DNA from: an uncultured bacterium
GTDB taxonomy: Bacteria; Cyanobacteriota; Vampirovibrionia; Gastranaerophilales; Gastranaerophilaceae
DNA length: 60,099 bases
Assembly: GCA_902462155.1 (NCBI GenBank)
Contig: CABQAQ010000011.1
Coordinates: forward strand, 1 to 60,099
Direction of reading: 5' to 3'
This document shows, in pieces, positions 43,848 to 52,870 of the stretch. The translations under genes and the position numbers were made by a program. Position 1 is the first letter of the stretch, and every line of letters starts with the position of its first letter. The notes below the pieces were generated by a model, which was not told the DNA's origin, searched no databases, and worked only from the letters and a program-made list of their open reading frames with translations.

Positions 43848-45641
43848 ATGGCCGAAATATCAAGAAATTTTAGGAATTATAGTCAAAAATCTTTACCAAA
43901 ACCGCCAAAACCGCCAAAACCACAAAAACCACGAAAACCATTGGCAAAAGGTGAAAAACCTACACTTCCACCAAGGCCATCTAAAACATCGGATTTGAAA
44001 CCAAAAGAGCAATCTCAAGTAAAAGATAAAAATACAAAATTCTCTCCAATTGATACATCAAAAGAAGATGGTGTAATTTCTAGTGGTGTTGCCAATCAAG
44101 CTAAACCATCAGAAAAAGCTATGTTTGCTATGAAATCACAAGTTATGTTTAAACCTAAAAAAGAACTTCACCAACAACAACTTGGCCCTCAACTTAAACC
44201 AAAGGCTCGACCAATTATAGATAAAAATGTACTTACAACTTTTATCGACCCAACAGTAGCAGGGGAATTTTTATCTAATACTGAAAATCTTGAAAAATAC
44301 GCTAAAATATTAACCATAGGGAATAGTACTGAACGTTACGAAGCAAGAAAAGTTCTTGCTCAAAATGCTGCCTCTACATATGGATTGAAATTTAATAGCG
44401 AAAATAAAAAGACTTATTTATGGCCTTATTTAAAGTCATTAAATTCTTTTGAAGTAGATGATTCAGTTTTAGGGGATGGTGCAGGGGTGCTAATGCTTAA
44501 GCAATCTAAAGGAAAACCATCTATTCCGGTTGCAATCTTATCACCTTTAACAGACTCGGATGTTCAGTTAAAGCAAAGAGGGCAAGATGTTAAAGTGAAA
44601 GTTTTGACAGATGATGATTTGCTCAGTCTAAAAGCGAAGAGAAATTTAAAGGGGTTACATCAAAATAGGCTAGAATTATACAATCTATTTAGTGGCAAGT
44701 TTGATACAGCCTTAGGATCTTATGGCTCTACGTTACATTATAGAACATTACTTAAGCAGAATATTGATGCCGCTAAGATGGTTACAACAAAACAGCGAGA
44801 TGATGGATCTTATATGCTTGATATTGATGCTAATGTTGCCGCTTTAACTCAAAGTAAGGGAATTTCTTTTAATCTGTTAAGTGAGCATGATAATTCTTCC
44901 AAGTATTTCTTGTATATGAATCAACAAGATGAAAAAGGAAATATTATAAGTCGAGTTCCTGTTTTAAAATATGAGATGAATCCGAACAATGGAGTTGTGC
45001 AAAATAGTTTATTATCAGAGCAAGAATATACTACTTCAGTAAATAAATTTAAATCTGAAAAATATTTAAAAACTTTAGTCGATTTTTATAATAAAGAACA
45101 TCAACCACAATTATTATCAGAGATGCTTTCAGAGTTGAAACAGTCTAATCCTTTTGTAATGAGTAAAGATGGATATTTGGAAACAGTGTTCCAGATGCCT
45201 GAACTGGGTACAAATTTTTCATTAATTGATAGTGATACTCAAAATAGTAAAGTTATTATGTTTAATAATGCCTCAATAGGTAGATTAAGTATAGCTAATG
45301 GTGTACCTGTAGTATTATCAGAAACTGAGTATCAAGCAAGAGAATCTCTAAGAAAAAATTTGGATCTTTTTGAGCAAATAGCAACAGAAAAAGCTGTGCC
45401 GGAACAGGCAAAGAAGCAAGCTAAAGTTAAATTTATTGATATAATTTTAAGAGCAAATTTGATAAATATAAAGAATGGTCAAGCTACTTCAAATGATAAA
45501 TCTCTAATAGATGTAAGTTCATTCGGTTCAAATCGATATGCTGTTAGTATTAAATCTGCTAATGGAAATGACTTCCATTATTTGGGTACTATAAGTACTT
45601 CTTTTCAGCCGGGTAAATATGATACTTTTAAATTTAATTAA
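43848..45641 (+). CDS. Unknown protein with Lys/Pro-rich N-terminus
   Basis: A 597-residue protein with no recognised domain. Residues 17-45 are a lysine/proline repeat (KPPKPPKPQKPRKP, then PTLPPRPSK), a likely extended ligand for SH3-like or membrane-surface partners. Residues 46-130 are polar and disordered. From about 135 the protein looks globular, with repeated strand-helix units (SFEVDDSVLGDGAGVLMLKQ, YGSTLHYRTLLKQNIDAAKM, FNLLSEHDNSSKYFLYM). It has no signal peptide. An AAAAGGAG site precedes the ATG. It lies between two sets of pilin genes but shows no pilin leader. Confidence 0.85.
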   Translation: MAEISRNFRNYSQKSLPKPPKPPKPQKPRKPLAKGEKPTLPPRPSKTSDLKPKEQSQVKDKNTKFSPIDTSKEDGVISSGVANQAKPSEKAMFAMKSQVMFKPKKELHQQQLGPQLKPKARPIIDKNVLTTFIDPTVAGEFLSNTENLEKYAKILTIGNSTERYEARKVLAQNAASTYGLKFNSENKKTYLWPYLKSLNSFEVDDSVLGDGAGVLMLKQSKGKPSIPVAILSPLTDSDVQLKQRGQDVKVKVLTDDDLLSLKAKRNLKGLHQNRLELYNLFSGKFDTALGSYGSTLHYRTLLKQNIDAAKMVTTKQRDDGSYMLDIDANVAALTQSKGISFNLLSEHDNSSKYFLYMNQQDEKGNIISRVPVLKYEMNPNNGVVQNSLLSEQEYTTSVNKFKSEKYLKTLVDFYNKEHQPQLLSEMLSELKQSNPFVMSKDGYLETVFQMPELGTNFSLIDSDTQNSKVIMFNNASIGRLSIANGVPVVLSETEYQARESLRKNLDLFEQIATEKAVPEQAKKQAKVKFIDIILRANLINIKNGQATSNDKSLIDVSSFGSNRYAVSIKSANGNDFHYLGTISTSFQPGKYDTFKFN

Positions 45642-45646
45642 TTGTT

Positions 45647-45692
45647 TTAATTTATTTTTGTTTATATATACTTGAAATAAATTAAGTTTTTT
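45647..45692 (+). terminator. Terminator after the Lys/Pro-rich gene
   Basis: TTAATTTATTT (45647-45657) pairs with AAATAAATTAA (45675-45685), followed by GTTTTTTG. It is an AT-rich but perfect 11-base-pair stem. Confidence 0.6.
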
Positions 45693-45700
45693 GTTAAAAT
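45692..45700 (+). promoter_or_regulatory. Extended -10 promoter of tRNA-Leu
   Basis: TGTTAAAAT ends 20 bases before the tRNA and directly follows the terminator run of T. The spacing places transcription start about 14 bases before the mature 5' end. Confidence 0.55.
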
Positions 45701-45720
45701 TAAACATACTTAAAAATTTT

Positions 45721-45806
45721 GCCGAAGTGGCGAAATCGGTAGACGCAGTGGACTCAAAATCCACCGTGGCTTACCCCACGTGCCGGTTCGAGTCCGGCCT
45801 TCGGCA
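45721..45806 (+). tRNA. tRNA-Leu (anticodon CAA)
   Basis: An 86-base class II tRNA. Acceptor GCCGAAG pairs with CTTCGGC, the anticodon stem GTGGA/TCCAC holds loop CTCAAAA (anticodon CAA, reading UUG), a long variable arm (CGTGGCTTACCCCACG) follows, then T arm GCCGG-TTCGAGT-CCGGC. The discriminator is A and no CCA is encoded. Confidence 0.97.
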
Positions 45807-45946
45807 AGTTTTTAGTTTGTTTTTGTAAAAAAAGTTTTTTATATTTTATGATAAATAATAAAATATAAATTGCTTCTTATTTAAACTGTTGAGTTCTGTA
45901 AATACTACAATGATTTATAATTATCCTTGATTAAAATATAAGTTTA

Positions 45947-45955
45947 TGATAAGAT
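45947..45955 (+). promoter_or_regulatory. Probable promoter of the pilin-S74 operon
   Basis: TGATAAGAT resembles the extended -10 form of this region, with TTGATT at 45927-45932 possibly contributing. The GTG start at 46000 has AAAAGGAG upstream. Confidence 0.4.
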
Positions 45956-45999
45956 AAATTCTGTTGTGTAATGGATTATGATCGAAAAGGAGTTGGATA

Positions 46000-47301
46000 G
46001 TGAGAAAGCAAGCCTTTTCTTTAGCAGAAATGATAATAACATTGTTGATATTATCAATAATAATGGCCGCAAGTGCACCTTTGATAACAAAACGTCAAAA
46101 GTTAAATAATATGTTTGATTGTTTTTGGAGAGAAAATAAAAACATAGAAGGAGTAATATCATTTGCTCAGGGAGGTAAAGGTTCTGTAGGAATAGGAATA
46201 AAGCCAGAGAATAAAGATTATATATTACATTTAAGAAGTAGTGACTCTGGTAATGCAAGAAATATAGCATTTTATGATACCAATAGTAATCTTGTAGGCT
46301 CATTGGGATTTTATGGAAATAATATATACTTTGGTAATGGTGATATAAGTGGTGATAATAATGTGGTTATTGGTCAAGCTTCAGCTGCTGGTGTAGACGG
46401 TGAGACTTTATCTATTGGGCCAGTCTCTTATCTTTCTCCATTAATTTATGGTAAATTTTCAGCACAACCATATGTACAAATAAATGGACAGCTATTTATA
46501 AAACCAACTAATCTTCCTGAAAATAATTATGCAATGACACTGGAAGGCCCTATTTTTTCGGGGGGGGGGGGGAGCTCAAGTTATTTTAGCTCTTTAAGCT
46601 CAGAATCTCTTTCTGTTGATGTTCTAGATGTAAATACTTCTCTTAACATGAACAGTAAATCTATTAATAATGCTGTTATAGAGTATGGGGCATTTATTGA
46701 AGGGAACCTTGAAGGTTCAGTATTAGAATCAGTTAATATAAATAATTCAACGATCGCAGGAACTAATATATTTGATGGTAATGTTGATTTCTCAAATGCT
46801 ACAGTAACTGGATTGAAAGTTGATTTAATAAATGGAGAAATAACTTCAGATATAAGAAAAAAAGATGTAATAGGCGAAACAAAAGTTGGAATAGATGAGA
46901 TAAGAGAAATAAAAATAAAAGAGTATAAGTGGAAAGATAAAAGAGATAAAGAAACACATATAGGAATAATAGCTCAAGAATTAGAAAAAGTGCTGCCAAG
47001 TATTGTGTTAAAAGATGAATGTGGATATTTAAAAATAAAACCGATAGAACTAATATTTATAGTTATAAATGCAATAAAGCAGCTAGATAAAGAATTAGAG
47101 TTAATAAAAAGCGATCTAATGAAAGAAGAAGATCCGCTAATAAAGCCAGAGCAAAAAAGTATAAAAAAATTAAGATATCGAATAAAAATATTACAGGTAG
47201 AAAATAAAAACTTAAAAAAAGAATTAGAAATTATAAATTGTGAAAATAAAAAAATATTGAAAAGATTAGAAAAATTAGAAAACAGTTTAAATATAAAATA
47301 A
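46000..47301 (+). CDS. Prepilin leader fused to a phage-tail-type S74 domain
   Basis: A 433-residue chimera starting at GTG. Residues 1-35 are a class III prepilin leader and helix (RKQAFSLAEMIITLLIL). The middle (45-275) is beta-rich, like tail-fibre or adhesin repeats (NIAFYDTNSNLVGSLGFYGN). Residues about 280-385 are a peptidase S74 intramolecular chaperone: SDIRKKDVIG has Ser283 and Lys288 in the Ser/Lys dyad spacing, followed by EYKWKDKRDKETHIGIIAQE. The C-terminus is a coiled coil. S74 domains trimerise beta-helical fibres and then cut themselves off. A run of 13 G at 46560-46572 lies in the coding sequence. Confidence 0.9.
   Translation: MRKQAFSLAEMIITLLILSIIMAASAPLITKRQKLNNMFDCFWRENKNIEGVISFAQGGKGSVGIGIKPENKDYILHLRSSDSGNARNIAFYDTNSNLVGSLGFYGNNIYFGNGDISGDNNVVIGQASAAGVDGETLSIGPVSYLSPLIYGKFSAQPYVQINGQLFIKPTNLPENNYAMTLEGPIFSGGGGSSSYFSSLSSESLSVDVLDVNTSLNMNSKSINNAVIEYGAFIEGNLEGSVLESVNINNSTIAGTNIFDGNVDFSNATVTGLKVDLINGEITSDIRKKDVIGETKVGIDEIREIKIKEYKWKDKRDKETHIGIIAQELEKVLPSIVLKDECGYLKIKPIELIFIVINAIKQLDKELELIKSDLMKEEDPLIKPEQKSIKKLRYRIKILQVENKNLKKELEIINCENKKILKRLEKLENSLNIK
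46560..46572 (+). repeat. Poly-G tract of 13 within a coding sequence
   Basis: Thirteen consecutive G in otherwise very AT-rich DNA. In the present state they encode the end of Ser187 and Gly188-191, keeping the S74 frame open. Gain or loss of one G would truncate the protein before its S74 domain. The paralogue at 49209 has no such tract. Confidence 0.95.
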
Positions 47302-47321
47302 ATGTTTAAGGTAAAAGAATA

Positions 47322-49037
47322 ATGAATAGAAGAATTGGAATAACTTTAACAGAGGTTATAATAGTACTACTAATAATAAGCGTGATATTAATAATATTTT
47401 TTAAGGCCTTCAATTATATATTAGATAAAAAAATCCCATATTATGTATATAATTTTTATAATGAATTACAATATATAAATAAATCATTAGAGAAAAATTT
47501 AAGGACAGATGAAAATAAAGACCTTTTATTTAGCAATATTTTGCAGAATGTAGATTCAAAAGGGTATTGTTCGGCATTTACAAAAAATCTTAATACTGTG
47601 GGCAAAGTAGATTGTGAGAATAGTTATTTAGATCAAAAAATTGATTTGACTCGTAATGTTAACTATCAATGTAGTAGGAAGTTTGGACTTAGTGTAAATT
47701 CAGTAGGTAATATAATATTTACTAATAATTATAATCCTTCAGATTATCCTAAGTGTGTTGATAATACAAATTATGCTAATACTATATATTGTAGTGCAGT
47801 TCCAACAAATCAAATATCTAACTTAGTTTTAGATAATCGTGTAGCTCAGGGATATAAGTGTGAAAAAGTTATGTCCGGCACAGAACAAATAGGTGGTATA
47901 GATATAGATTCAAAATTAGCAAATATGGATAATGAGTCATCAACTAAGATAACAACAGTAAATAATATTAGTTTATATTTTGTCTCATTAGAAACAGGAC
48001 AAAAAGCTACATATAATTTAAATGCTACAGGATCTCAAGAGGCAATTTGTCCATTTATTAGACCTAAAATAACTGGAGGGTCTTGTAATATTACTGATAG
48101 TCAGCCTAAAAAAAATAATGTATCAGTTTTGAGGTCCAGAACAAATTATGTAACGTTTGCAAGAAGTAATAATGATACTACGGCAACTTGCAAGGGAAGA
48201 GCTCAGCTGCAAGCTTTAAGAGCTGGTACTACTGGTTCTTGGGGGAATGTAAATGGAGGTTTCCCTTATTATGATTATAAAAAGCCAAGACAGTTTCAAT
48301 TTGGTTCTAATGATGAAGGGATTAGTTATACAACTCCGAGTGTTGAATCGAATTGTGCAGCTTATTTAGTCGGAGCTAATAAAAAATACTCAACTCCTAC
48401 TAATAGAAGGGAAACTAGTTTTAAATTTGTAACTGGCGAGTGTGATTGGTTTAATTGTAACTATTCTAATAATCAAACAATCACAATGTATTTGCAGTTT
48501 AAATCTATGCAGTTTAATCAAACTGACTTGAACAATTATTATGCAAAATGGAATAATTTTTTTAGCAAGAATAACATGTCTCCGCAAACAATTGCCGCCA
48601 TTGATAATAAGACATATAATGAAGGTAACGTAGAGTCTCAAGTATCTGGGGCAAGTGTAAAACATTTGATCTATGCGGCAATAGACAAGGATTTTAGCAA
48701 AGCAGAGATGAAGAAGGATTTATTTGTATTTGAGCAATATGGAGATAAAATAATACCGGTAGGATATTTGGCAAATGATAGAAATAGTCCGTTAAAATTT
48801 AATGTATACAAGAGAAGTGCTGATACAGGTCGTGTATATAGAATTGGGGCGCGAAATATGACCTATTGTGAGGCAATGTCATATGTAGGAGGAAAAGTAT
48901 CAGAATATTGCGGATGTAAAGATGTAAACGGAAATATAGTAACAGAATTTGAGGAAAGCACTGAGTGTGGAACATTAGGCTGTGATTTAAGGCCGGTAAA
49001 ACCTAATTTAAAATCAGTATGGCTGCCAAGAAAATAG
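47322..49037 (+). CDS. Large cysteine-rich prepilin-like protein
   Basis: A 571-residue protein. The N-terminus is a prepilin leader (MNRRIG then ITLTEVIIVLLIISVIL) with a Gly before the cut site and Glu at mature position 5. The large ectodomain has many cysteines, and its last ~120 residues (IDKDFSKAEMKKDLFVFEQY, MSYVGGKVSEYCGCKDV, CGTLGCDLRP) are strongly conserved in the paralogue at 50527. Its size is well above ordinary pilins and suits a tip or surface-exposed subunit. It lies 20 bases after the S74 pilin gene. Confidence 0.88.
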   Translation: MNRRIGITLTEVIIVLLIISVILIIFFKAFNYILDKKIPYYVYNFYNELQYINKSLEKNLRTDENKDLLFSNILQNVDSKGYCSAFTKNLNTVGKVDCENSYLDQKIDLTRNVNYQCSRKFGLSVNSVGNIIFTNNYNPSDYPKCVDNTNYANTIYCSAVPTNQISNLVLDNRVAQGYKCEKVMSGTEQIGGIDIDSKLANMDNESSTKITTVNNISLYFVSLETGQKATYNLNATGSQEAICPFIRPKITGGSCNITDSQPKKNNVSVLRSRTNYVTFARSNNDTTATCKGRAQLQALRAGTTGSWGNVNGGFPYYDYKKPRQFQFGSNDEGISYTTPSVESNCAAYLVGANKKYSTPTNRRETSFKFVTGECDWFNCNYSNNQTITMYLQFKSMQFNQTDLNNYYAKWNNFFSKNNMSPQTIAAIDNKTYNEGNVESQVSGASVKHLIYAAIDKDFSKAEMKKDLFVFEQYGDKIIPVGYLANDRNSPLKFNVYKRSADTGRVYRIGARNMTYCEAMSYVGGKVSEYCGCKDVNGNIVTEFEESTECGTLGCDLRPVKPNLKSVWLPRK

Positions 49038-49059
49038 ATACAAAATTTGAGGAATAAAG

Positions 49060-49101
49060 TATATCTCTGTTGGTTAAGAAATTTAAACTTGCAGAGATAT
49101 A
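49060..49101 (+). terminator. Hairpin after the first pilin pair
   Basis: TATATCTCTG (49060-49069) pairs with CAGAGATATA (49092-49101), followed by TTAATATTTTT. The loop is long (22 bases), so termination may be partial. Confidence 0.5.
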
Positions 49102-49208
49102 TTAATATTTTTAACTATTTTAAAGAATGTAAAAGAAAGTGTTTTTTTATATTGAGTAAATAAAAATATTATGTTAATTTAGTAATAATAATTAACAAGG
49201 AGAAAATA

Positions 49209-50510
49209 ATGAAAAAACAAGCATTTTCATTAGCAGAGATTGTAATAGCATTATTGATAATATCAATAATAATAGCGGCAAGTGCGCCATTAATATCAAA
49301 GCGTCAGAAGTTAAATAATATGTTTGACTGTTTTTGGCAAGAATATAAAGACCAAAGAGGCATAATATCATATGCTAATGGTGGACAAGGATCTGTAGGA
49401 ATAGGAATAGAACCGAATAACAAAAACTACATATTACATTTAAGAATGAATAATGGGGCAAATTCAACTAAATCAAGAAATATAGCATTTTATGATACCA
49501 ATAGTAATCTTGTAGGCTCATTGGGATTTTACGGAAATAATATTTATTTCGGTAAAGGTACATTATCGGGAGAAAATAATGTGATTTTAGGTCAATCAAC
49601 TACTTCAATAACAGGAGATACCTTGTCTATAGGCCCGTTAACATATTCTGCTCCATTAATTACGGGTAAATTTGTAGCCTCAGGAGATACAGCATCTTGG
49701 CCTTATGTGAAAGTTAATGGTCAACTTAGAGTTGAACATACGGATACAGCTAATCAATATGGCATAGTTGTAATAGGAGGAATTTATTCAACAACTGAGA
49801 TTAAATCATCTAATCTTGTTGCAACAAATTTACTTAGTGCCTCAACATTAGAGGTGGGAAATCCTATAAATAATTTAACTATTGAAAATTTACACGCAAC
49901 AAATATAGTTAATGATTTTATACAAATTGGGTCTAATACACAGAATACTATTAATAATATTACTTTAGATAGTCCGAATATACAAAATGCAAGATATATT
50001 GGAACTCAAGATTTTACAAGTGCAACTATTATAGGGTTAAATGTTAATGCAAACGGAACTATTTCTTCAGATAAAAGATTAAAGGATGTTGTAGGTGACT
50101 CAAAAACAGGTCTAGAACAGATTAGAAAAGTGGAAATAAAAGACTATAAGTGGAAAGATAAAAGAGATAAAGATATTCATACAGGAGTAATGGCACAAGA
50201 TTTTCAAAAGATATTTCCTACTTTAGTAAAAGAAGATAATAAAGGTTATCTATGCATACAGCCAATAGAACTTATATTTGTTGTTATGAATGCAATAAAA
50301 GAGTTGGATCAAGAATTTCAAACATTTAAAAAAGAGTTTGTAACATCTGTTCAAACTTTAGAGTATAAAAGTTTAGTAGAAGAAAATAATAGATTAAAAT
50401 CCGAGATAGAAAGTCTAAAAGTAAAAAATAAAGAATTAGAATCTTGTATAAAACTACAAAATAAGGAATTTACAGGAAGGTTAGAAAAACTAGAGAACAT
50501 CTTAAAATAA
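49209..50510 (+). CDS. Prepilin leader fused to an S74 domain, second copy
   Basis: A 433-residue paralogue of the protein at 46000, by coincidence the same length. The leader (KKQAFSLAEIVIALLIISII), the segment NIAFYDTNSNLVGSLGFYGN and the S74 domain (SDKRLKDVVG with Ser287 and Lys292, then DYKWKDKRDKDIHTGVMAQD) are conserved. The middle region differs, as expected for an exposed receptor-binding part. It lacks the G tract and so should be constitutive. AAGGAGAAAATA precedes the ATG. Confidence 0.9.
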   Translation: MKKQAFSLAEIVIALLIISIIIAASAPLISKRQKLNNMFDCFWQEYKDQRGIISYANGGQGSVGIGIEPNNKNYILHLRMNNGANSTKSRNIAFYDTNSNLVGSLGFYGNNIYFGKGTLSGENNVILGQSTTSITGDTLSIGPLTYSAPLITGKFVASGDTASWPYVKVNGQLRVEHTDTANQYGIVVIGGIYSTTEIKSSNLVATNLLSASTLEVGNPINNLTIENLHATNIVNDFIQIGSNTQNTINNITLDSPNIQNARYIGTQDFTSATIIGLNVNANGTISSDKRLKDVVGDSKTGLEQIRKVEIKDYKWKDKRDKDIHTGVMAQDFQKIFPTLVKEDNKGYLCIQPIELIFVVMNAIKELDQEFQTFKKEFVTSVQTLEYKSLVEENNRLKSEIESLKVKNKELESCIKLQNKEFTGRLEKLENILK

Positions 50511-50526
50511 AGTTTAGGAGTTGGAA

Positions 50527-52200
50527 ATGCGAAAAATAAAAGGATTTTCATTATTAGAAGTAATAATAGTTCTAGTCATAATAAGTATAATATTAATATC
50601 AATATTTGGAGTATTCAAATATGTATTAAATAATAAAGTTGCATATTATGTTTATAATTTTTATAATGAATTGCAGTATATTAATAAAGCAATAGAAAAA
50701 AATTTAAGAAAGGATAATGAAGCATACAAAGATCAGTTATTTACAGTAATATTAAAAGAAATTGATGCTAAAAAATATTGTTCAGCCATTGTAGAGTCAG
50801 TTAATACAATAGATAAAGTAGATTGTAATAATAGTTCAAGCAACATAACTCTTCAAGATAAATTAAATAAAGATGTTGAATATAATTGTAGTAGGATTTG
50901 GTATATAAAAATTGATGAGGATGGTTCAGTTGCAGGCTTGACACCGGATGAACAATATCCTAATTGTAGCGATATTACAAGTTTAGCTGATGCATTAACC
51001 TGTAATGCAACTCCAACAAGTATAATATCGGATTCTGCAATTAATAATACAACATATACGTATACTTATGTATGTAATAAAGAAAACAATTTAGAAGAAG
51101 ATAACACGAACCCATTAACATCATTTAATGTTGATACTAAACCCAATGTTGAAGGAAGTATTAAAACAGCAAATAATATTAATTTAGAATTTTTATCATT
51201 TGATAATTCACAAACATTGAATGTAAATTATAATTTAAACGCAGAATTATATCAAGATCATATATGTCCTGCTTTTGATGCACATGATTACAATTGTAGT
51301 CAAATGAATAATGGAGTGCATAGTTCCGTTTCAAGTTGGTTTAATTACTACCTTACTCCTACATTGACAAAAACGAATAATCAATGTAAATATAATAATA
51401 TAGGAGCAAATTATCTTGTTAGGCTCTCTTATAATGGTACCAATCCTTGGAATGAAAGTTATACTTGTAGCAATACAAAATTATATCCGGAAGATACTGT
51501 TAGTTGTGTGAATCGAATTAATGCAGCAAAAATTAGAAAAGATACTAATCAATTACAGTCTGATGAATTCCAAAGTAGTTGCCTAACTAAAAAGTATAAA
51601 GGAAGGCCTTTGAATTTGAGGGGACAATTTACTCTTAAATCGTTTCATAAAATATATTATTCTTATAGTGAAGCGGTAAAACAATATTACAATAAGTACT
51701 ATACAAAATGGAATAATTTTTTTACAAACTATGGAGCAGCTAAACAAGAGATAAAACCTATTAATGGTGGAATATATTCTGAGGGTAGTGTTCAAGCCGA
51801 AATTTCCGGTGAGGTTAATACAAAACATTTTATCTATGCAGCAATAGATAAGGATTTTAGTAAAGCAGAGATGAATAAGGATATATTTGTATTTGAGCAA
51901 TATGGAGATAAAATAATACCGGTAGGATATTTAGCAAATAATAACAATAGTCCGTTAAAATTTAATGTATATACAAGAGATTCACAAGACCACCACGTAT
52001 CAAAAGTCGCAGGAAATCTAACATATTGTGATGCGATGTCGTATGTTGGGGGAAAAGTATCAGAATATTGTGGATGTACAGATGAAAAAGGGGCTGCCGT
52101 AACAAAATTTGAAAAAAACGAAGAGAAGTGTGGCACATTGGGTTGTGATTTAAGAGCAGCAAGACCGAATTTTAACTCGATATGGTTGCCAAGTAAATAG
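50527..52200 (+). CDS. Large cysteine-rich prepilin-like protein, second copy
   Basis: A 557-residue paralogue of the protein at 47322. The start chosen is the ATG at 50527 (TAGGAG six bases upstream); a TTG two codons earlier is possible. The leader is RKIKG then FSLLEVIIVLVIISIIL. The ectodomain centre has diverged, while the C-terminal ~120 residues (IDKDFSKAEMNKDIFVFEQY, MSYVGGKVSEYCGCTDE, CGTLGCDLRAARP) are nearly the same. It lies 16 bases after the S74 copy, repeating the order of the first pair. Confidence 0.88.
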   Translation: MRKIKGFSLLEVIIVLVIISIILISIFGVFKYVLNNKVAYYVYNFYNELQYINKAIEKNLRKDNEAYKDQLFTVILKEIDAKKYCSAIVESVNTIDKVDCNNSSSNITLQDKLNKDVEYNCSRIWYIKIDEDGSVAGLTPDEQYPNCSDITSLADALTCNATPTSIISDSAINNTTYTYTYVCNKENNLEEDNTNPLTSFNVDTKPNVEGSIKTANNINLEFLSFDNSQTLNVNYNLNAELYQDHICPAFDAHDYNCSQMNNGVHSSVSSWFNYYLTPTLTKTNNQCKYNNIGANYLVRLSYNGTNPWNESYTCSNTKLYPEDTVSCVNRINAAKIRKDTNQLQSDEFQSSCLTKKYKGRPLNLRGQFTLKSFHKIYYSYSEAVKQYYNKYYTKWNNFFTNYGAAKQEIKPINGGIYSEGSVQAEISGEVNTKHFIYAAIDKDFSKAEMNKDIFVFEQYGDKIIPVGYLANNNNSPLKFNVYTRDSQDHHVSKVAGNLTYCDAMSYVGGKVSEYCGCTDEKGAAVTKFEKNEEKCGTLGCDLRAARPNFNSIWLPSK

Positions 52201-52220
52201 AAATTGAGTTTATAATAAGT

Positions 52221-52255
52221 AAAGATGTTGCTTAAAATTTTAAGTAACATCTTTT
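52221..52255 (+). terminator. Strong terminator after the pilin cluster
   Basis: AAAGATGTTGCTTAAAA pairs with TTTTAAGTAACATCTTT with one mismatch, followed by TTTTGTT. It closes the pilin operon 20 bases after its last stop. Confidence 0.85.
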
Positions 52256-52297
52256 GTTATAAAAATAAATAAGAAAGAAAAAGATCATTAAAATTTA

Positions 52298-52306
52298 TGT
52301 TAAAAT
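52298..52306 (+). promoter_or_regulatory. Extended -10 promoter of aroK-aroB
   Basis: TGTTAAAAT lies 36 bases before the aroK ATG, in the short gap after the pilin terminator. Confidence 0.5.
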
Positions 52307-52342
52307 AATTAAGAATAATAAAGAAAAGAAAATAAAGAAAAG

Positions 52343-52870
52343 ATGAAAAAGAATATAGTATTAATCGGAATGATGTGTTGTGGGAAAACAACGGTGGGTT
52401 TAAGTTTATCCCAAATAATGAAAGATTTTAGTTATATTGATTTAGATAATACAATAGAAGAAATAGAAGATAAAAAAATTATTGAAATATTTAAAGAAAA
52501 AGGAGAGAATTATTTTCGTAAAATAGAAAGTGAGTTAATAGAAGAACTTTTAAACGAGGAAGAGAATTTAATAATATCGACAGGCGGAGGTATAGTTGAA
52601 GATCCAAAGAATATGGATATAATAAAAGCAAAAGCGATAAGTTTTTATTTGGAAGCTAAAATTGATACATTAAAAGATAGAATAATGAATGGAGAAAATA
52701 GAAACGTTCGTCCATTAGCAAATGATATTGAGTCTAGATATGAAAAGCGTAAAGCATTATATGAAAAGGCTGATTATAAAATAGATGTGGAAAATAAAAA
52801 TAAAAAAGAAATAGCTTTAGAAATAGAGGAAATATATGGAAAAATTTGTTCTGGAAGTAAAACTAGATAA
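52343..52870 (+). CDS. aroK: Shikimate kinase
   Basis: A 175-residue kinase. Walker A is GMMCCGKTTVG, shikimate-binding residues are in YIDLDNTIEE and STGGGIV, and the lid has the arginines NRNVRPLAND. It phosphorylates shikimate at the 3-hydroxyl in aromatic amino acid synthesis. The stop lies 35 bases inside the aroB gene, the usual aroK-aroB pairing. Confidence 0.93.
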   Translation: MKKNIVLIGMMCCGKTTVGLSLSQIMKDFSYIDLDNTIEEIEDKKIIEIFKEKGENYFRKIESELIEELLNEEENLIISTGGGIVEDPKNMDIIKAKAISFYLEAKIDTLKDRIMNGENRNVRPLANDIESRYEKRKALYEKADYKIDVENKNKKEIALEIEEIYGKICSGSKTR

